Assembly: GCA_900549725.1 (NCBI GenBank)
Contig: URPL01000008.1
Span: 1-64,000, forward strand
Source of the DNA: an uncultured Eubacteriales bacterium
GTDB lineage: Bacteria; Bacillota; Clostridia; Oscillospirales; CAG-272
DNA: 64,000 nucleotides
Direction: 5' to 3'
Shown here piece after piece: positions 63,189-64,000 of this stretch. The first letter of the stretch is position 1. Each line of letters opens with the position of its first letter. Under the pieces are notes generated by a model that searched no databases, was not told the DNA's origin, and saw nothing but the letters and a program-made list of their open reading frames with translations. Position numbers and translations under genes: made by a program.

Positions 63189-64000
63189 TCAGCTGTTTTT
63201 TGCGGAATTTTTCTCCCTGTCGAGCGTTTGCAGCATTTCATAAAAAACCTGCATTTCTTCGGCGTTCCCTTTGGGCGATTTTGCAAGCACCGCTTTATAC
63301 TCCGCGCGCTTTTGCGGCGAGAGGCAGAGCTCTTTCAGACCTTTATAAATGCTGTCGGCATCGATTGCACAGATCATGCCGAGCTTTCCGTCAAGGAGCT
63401 GGTCGCCCGCGGAGAGATAATTTGTGACAAGAATCGGCTTTTCCAGAATTTTTGCCTCCTCCACGGCAATCGGCTTGCCCTCATGGCGCGAGGGCTGCGC
63501 GTAAATATCGCAGTCGCGCATCAGGCGGTATGGGTTGTTTGTGCGAGGTAGGATCCGTATCCGGGTTTCCAGCCCGGCAGCCGTGATCTCTGCGCGCAGC
63601 GCAGCGACATCCGCGGGTGTGCCTTCGCCGAGGATATACCAGCGGGCATCGATCCCGTCGGCACACAGGCGCTGCATTGCGGCAACCGCCATGTCATAGC
63701 CCTTTTGCTCCGCAATGCGCCCGACCGTGAGGATCCGCAGCCCGGTATAGTCGCTGTCGGGAAAGCCTGTGCCGTTTTCGGCGCTTTGCAAAATGTCCTT
63801 GGCATCGATGATATTTTCCATATGCACGCATTTTTCCCGCAGCGCAGGGAAGTGGTTTTGCAGTGAGCGGTTGATCGTATCCGAGACGGTCACAAGGCGG
63901 TCGCAGGCATTGAAATAGTGAAAATAAGTTTTGTCGTCGCGCGGGGGATGCTCATAGTCAAAATGCAGCCAGGCGACCTTGTGTTTGGCCGTCACCTTAT
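63189..64000 (-). CDS. GT4 family glycosyltransferase, 5' end outside the window
   Basis: At least 270 residues of the C-terminal part of a GT-B glycosyltransferase are present. Typical features are CDRLVTVSDTINRSL, ILTVGRIAEQKGYDMAVAAM, WYILGEGTPAD and the EX7E-type segment DIYAQPSRHEGKPIAVEEAKILEKPILVT (seen in two parts). The reading frame remains open to the right edge, so the start probably lies beyond 64000. It resembles enzymes of surface glycan or glycolipid synthesis. Donor sugar is unknown. Confidence 0.9.
   Translation of the reverse strand, partial: KVTAKHKVAWLHFDYEHPPRDDKTYFHYFNACDRLVTVSDTINRSLQNHFPALREKCVHMENIIDAKDILQSAENGTGFPDSDYTGLRILTVGRIAEQKGYDMAVAAMQRLCADGIDARWYILGEGTPADVAALRAEITAAGLETRIRILPRTNNPYRLMRDCDIYAQPSRHEGKPIAVEEAKILEKPILVTNYLSAGDQLLDGKLGMICAIDADSIYKGLKELCLSPQKRAEYKAVLAKSPKGNAEEMQVFYEMLQTLDREKNSAKNS

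Noticed and set aside
1..64000. CRISPR arrays, tRNA or rRNA genes, intact insertion sequences
   Set aside because: No regularly spaced repeats, no cloverleaf-type sequence and no transposase motifs were found by eye on either strand.

Overview
The window reads as chromosomal DNA from a Gram-positive, probably spore-forming anaerobe of the class Clostridia (Bacillota). Evidence: a type III glutamine synthetase beside an ANTAR antiterminator, LL-diaminopimelate aminotransferase, T-box and TPP leaders, the dgt-dnaG-rpoD block, CdaA/CdaR, many purine-rich ribosome binding sites, consensus TTGACA-N17-TATAAT promoters, and a SPOCS/LysM protein resembling the spore coat protein SipL. No rRNA, tRNA, CRISPR array, phage or intact transposon was seen. 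The species cannot be named from the sequence alone.

Region 1 (1-21.4 kb) is a concentrated glutamine/ammonia regulon. From a divergent control region at 16.93-17.33 kb, thirteen tightly packed genes run leftward: a split glutamate synthase (glutaminase, ferredoxin-FMN synthase, extra ferredoxin, NAD(P)H-type flavoprotein, GXGXG subunit), a short type I glutamine synthetase, an ANTAR regulator with a pseudo-receiver, pyrG, purB, purA, dapL, carA and carB, ending in a terminator at 26-58. Rightward lie glnN (GSIII) and asnB. Most of these enzymes make, use or depend on glutamine or glutamate nitrogen. Both divergent promoters are followed by leader terminators. The glnN leader carries two hairpins with the same AACGGC hexaloop, the signature of an ANTAR target, and the second overlaps the terminator. 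A T-box with a probable Asn specifier precedes asnB.

Region 2 (21.4-31.5 kb) holds housekeeping genes: trmB, a HAAS-like/DUF4097 membrane pair, a DUF378 protein, rpmE, hflX, yigZ, dgt, dnaG and rpoD. Region 3 (31.7-39.5 kb) has a solute-binding-like lipoprotein, a small RACo-like ferredoxin/ASKHA protein, an M18 aminopeptidase and a membrane/cell-envelope run ending in a phosphodiester glycosidase. Region 4 (39.5-49.5 kb) has rpsB-tsf behind a structured leader, then a six-gene surface-glycan cluster (ABC exporter, three glycosyltransferases, a UDP-galactopyranose-mutase-like flavoprotein) and an iron alcohol dehydrogenase. Region 5 (49.6-58.9 kb) joins c-di-AMP synthesis (cdaA-cdaR) to a COG2509 flavoprotein, an RseC-like protein, recJ, relA and dtd. 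Region 6 (58.9-64 kb) has a NERD-domain remnant, a SPOCS/LysM gene interrupted by a frameshift at an A7 tract, a CPA2 antiporter, thiT under a TPP riboswitch and a partial GT4 glycosyltransferase.

The strongest candidate for an under-described system is the nitrogen island with its ANTAR protein, RNA target, second unexplained attenuator and C-terminally shortened glutamine synthetase.
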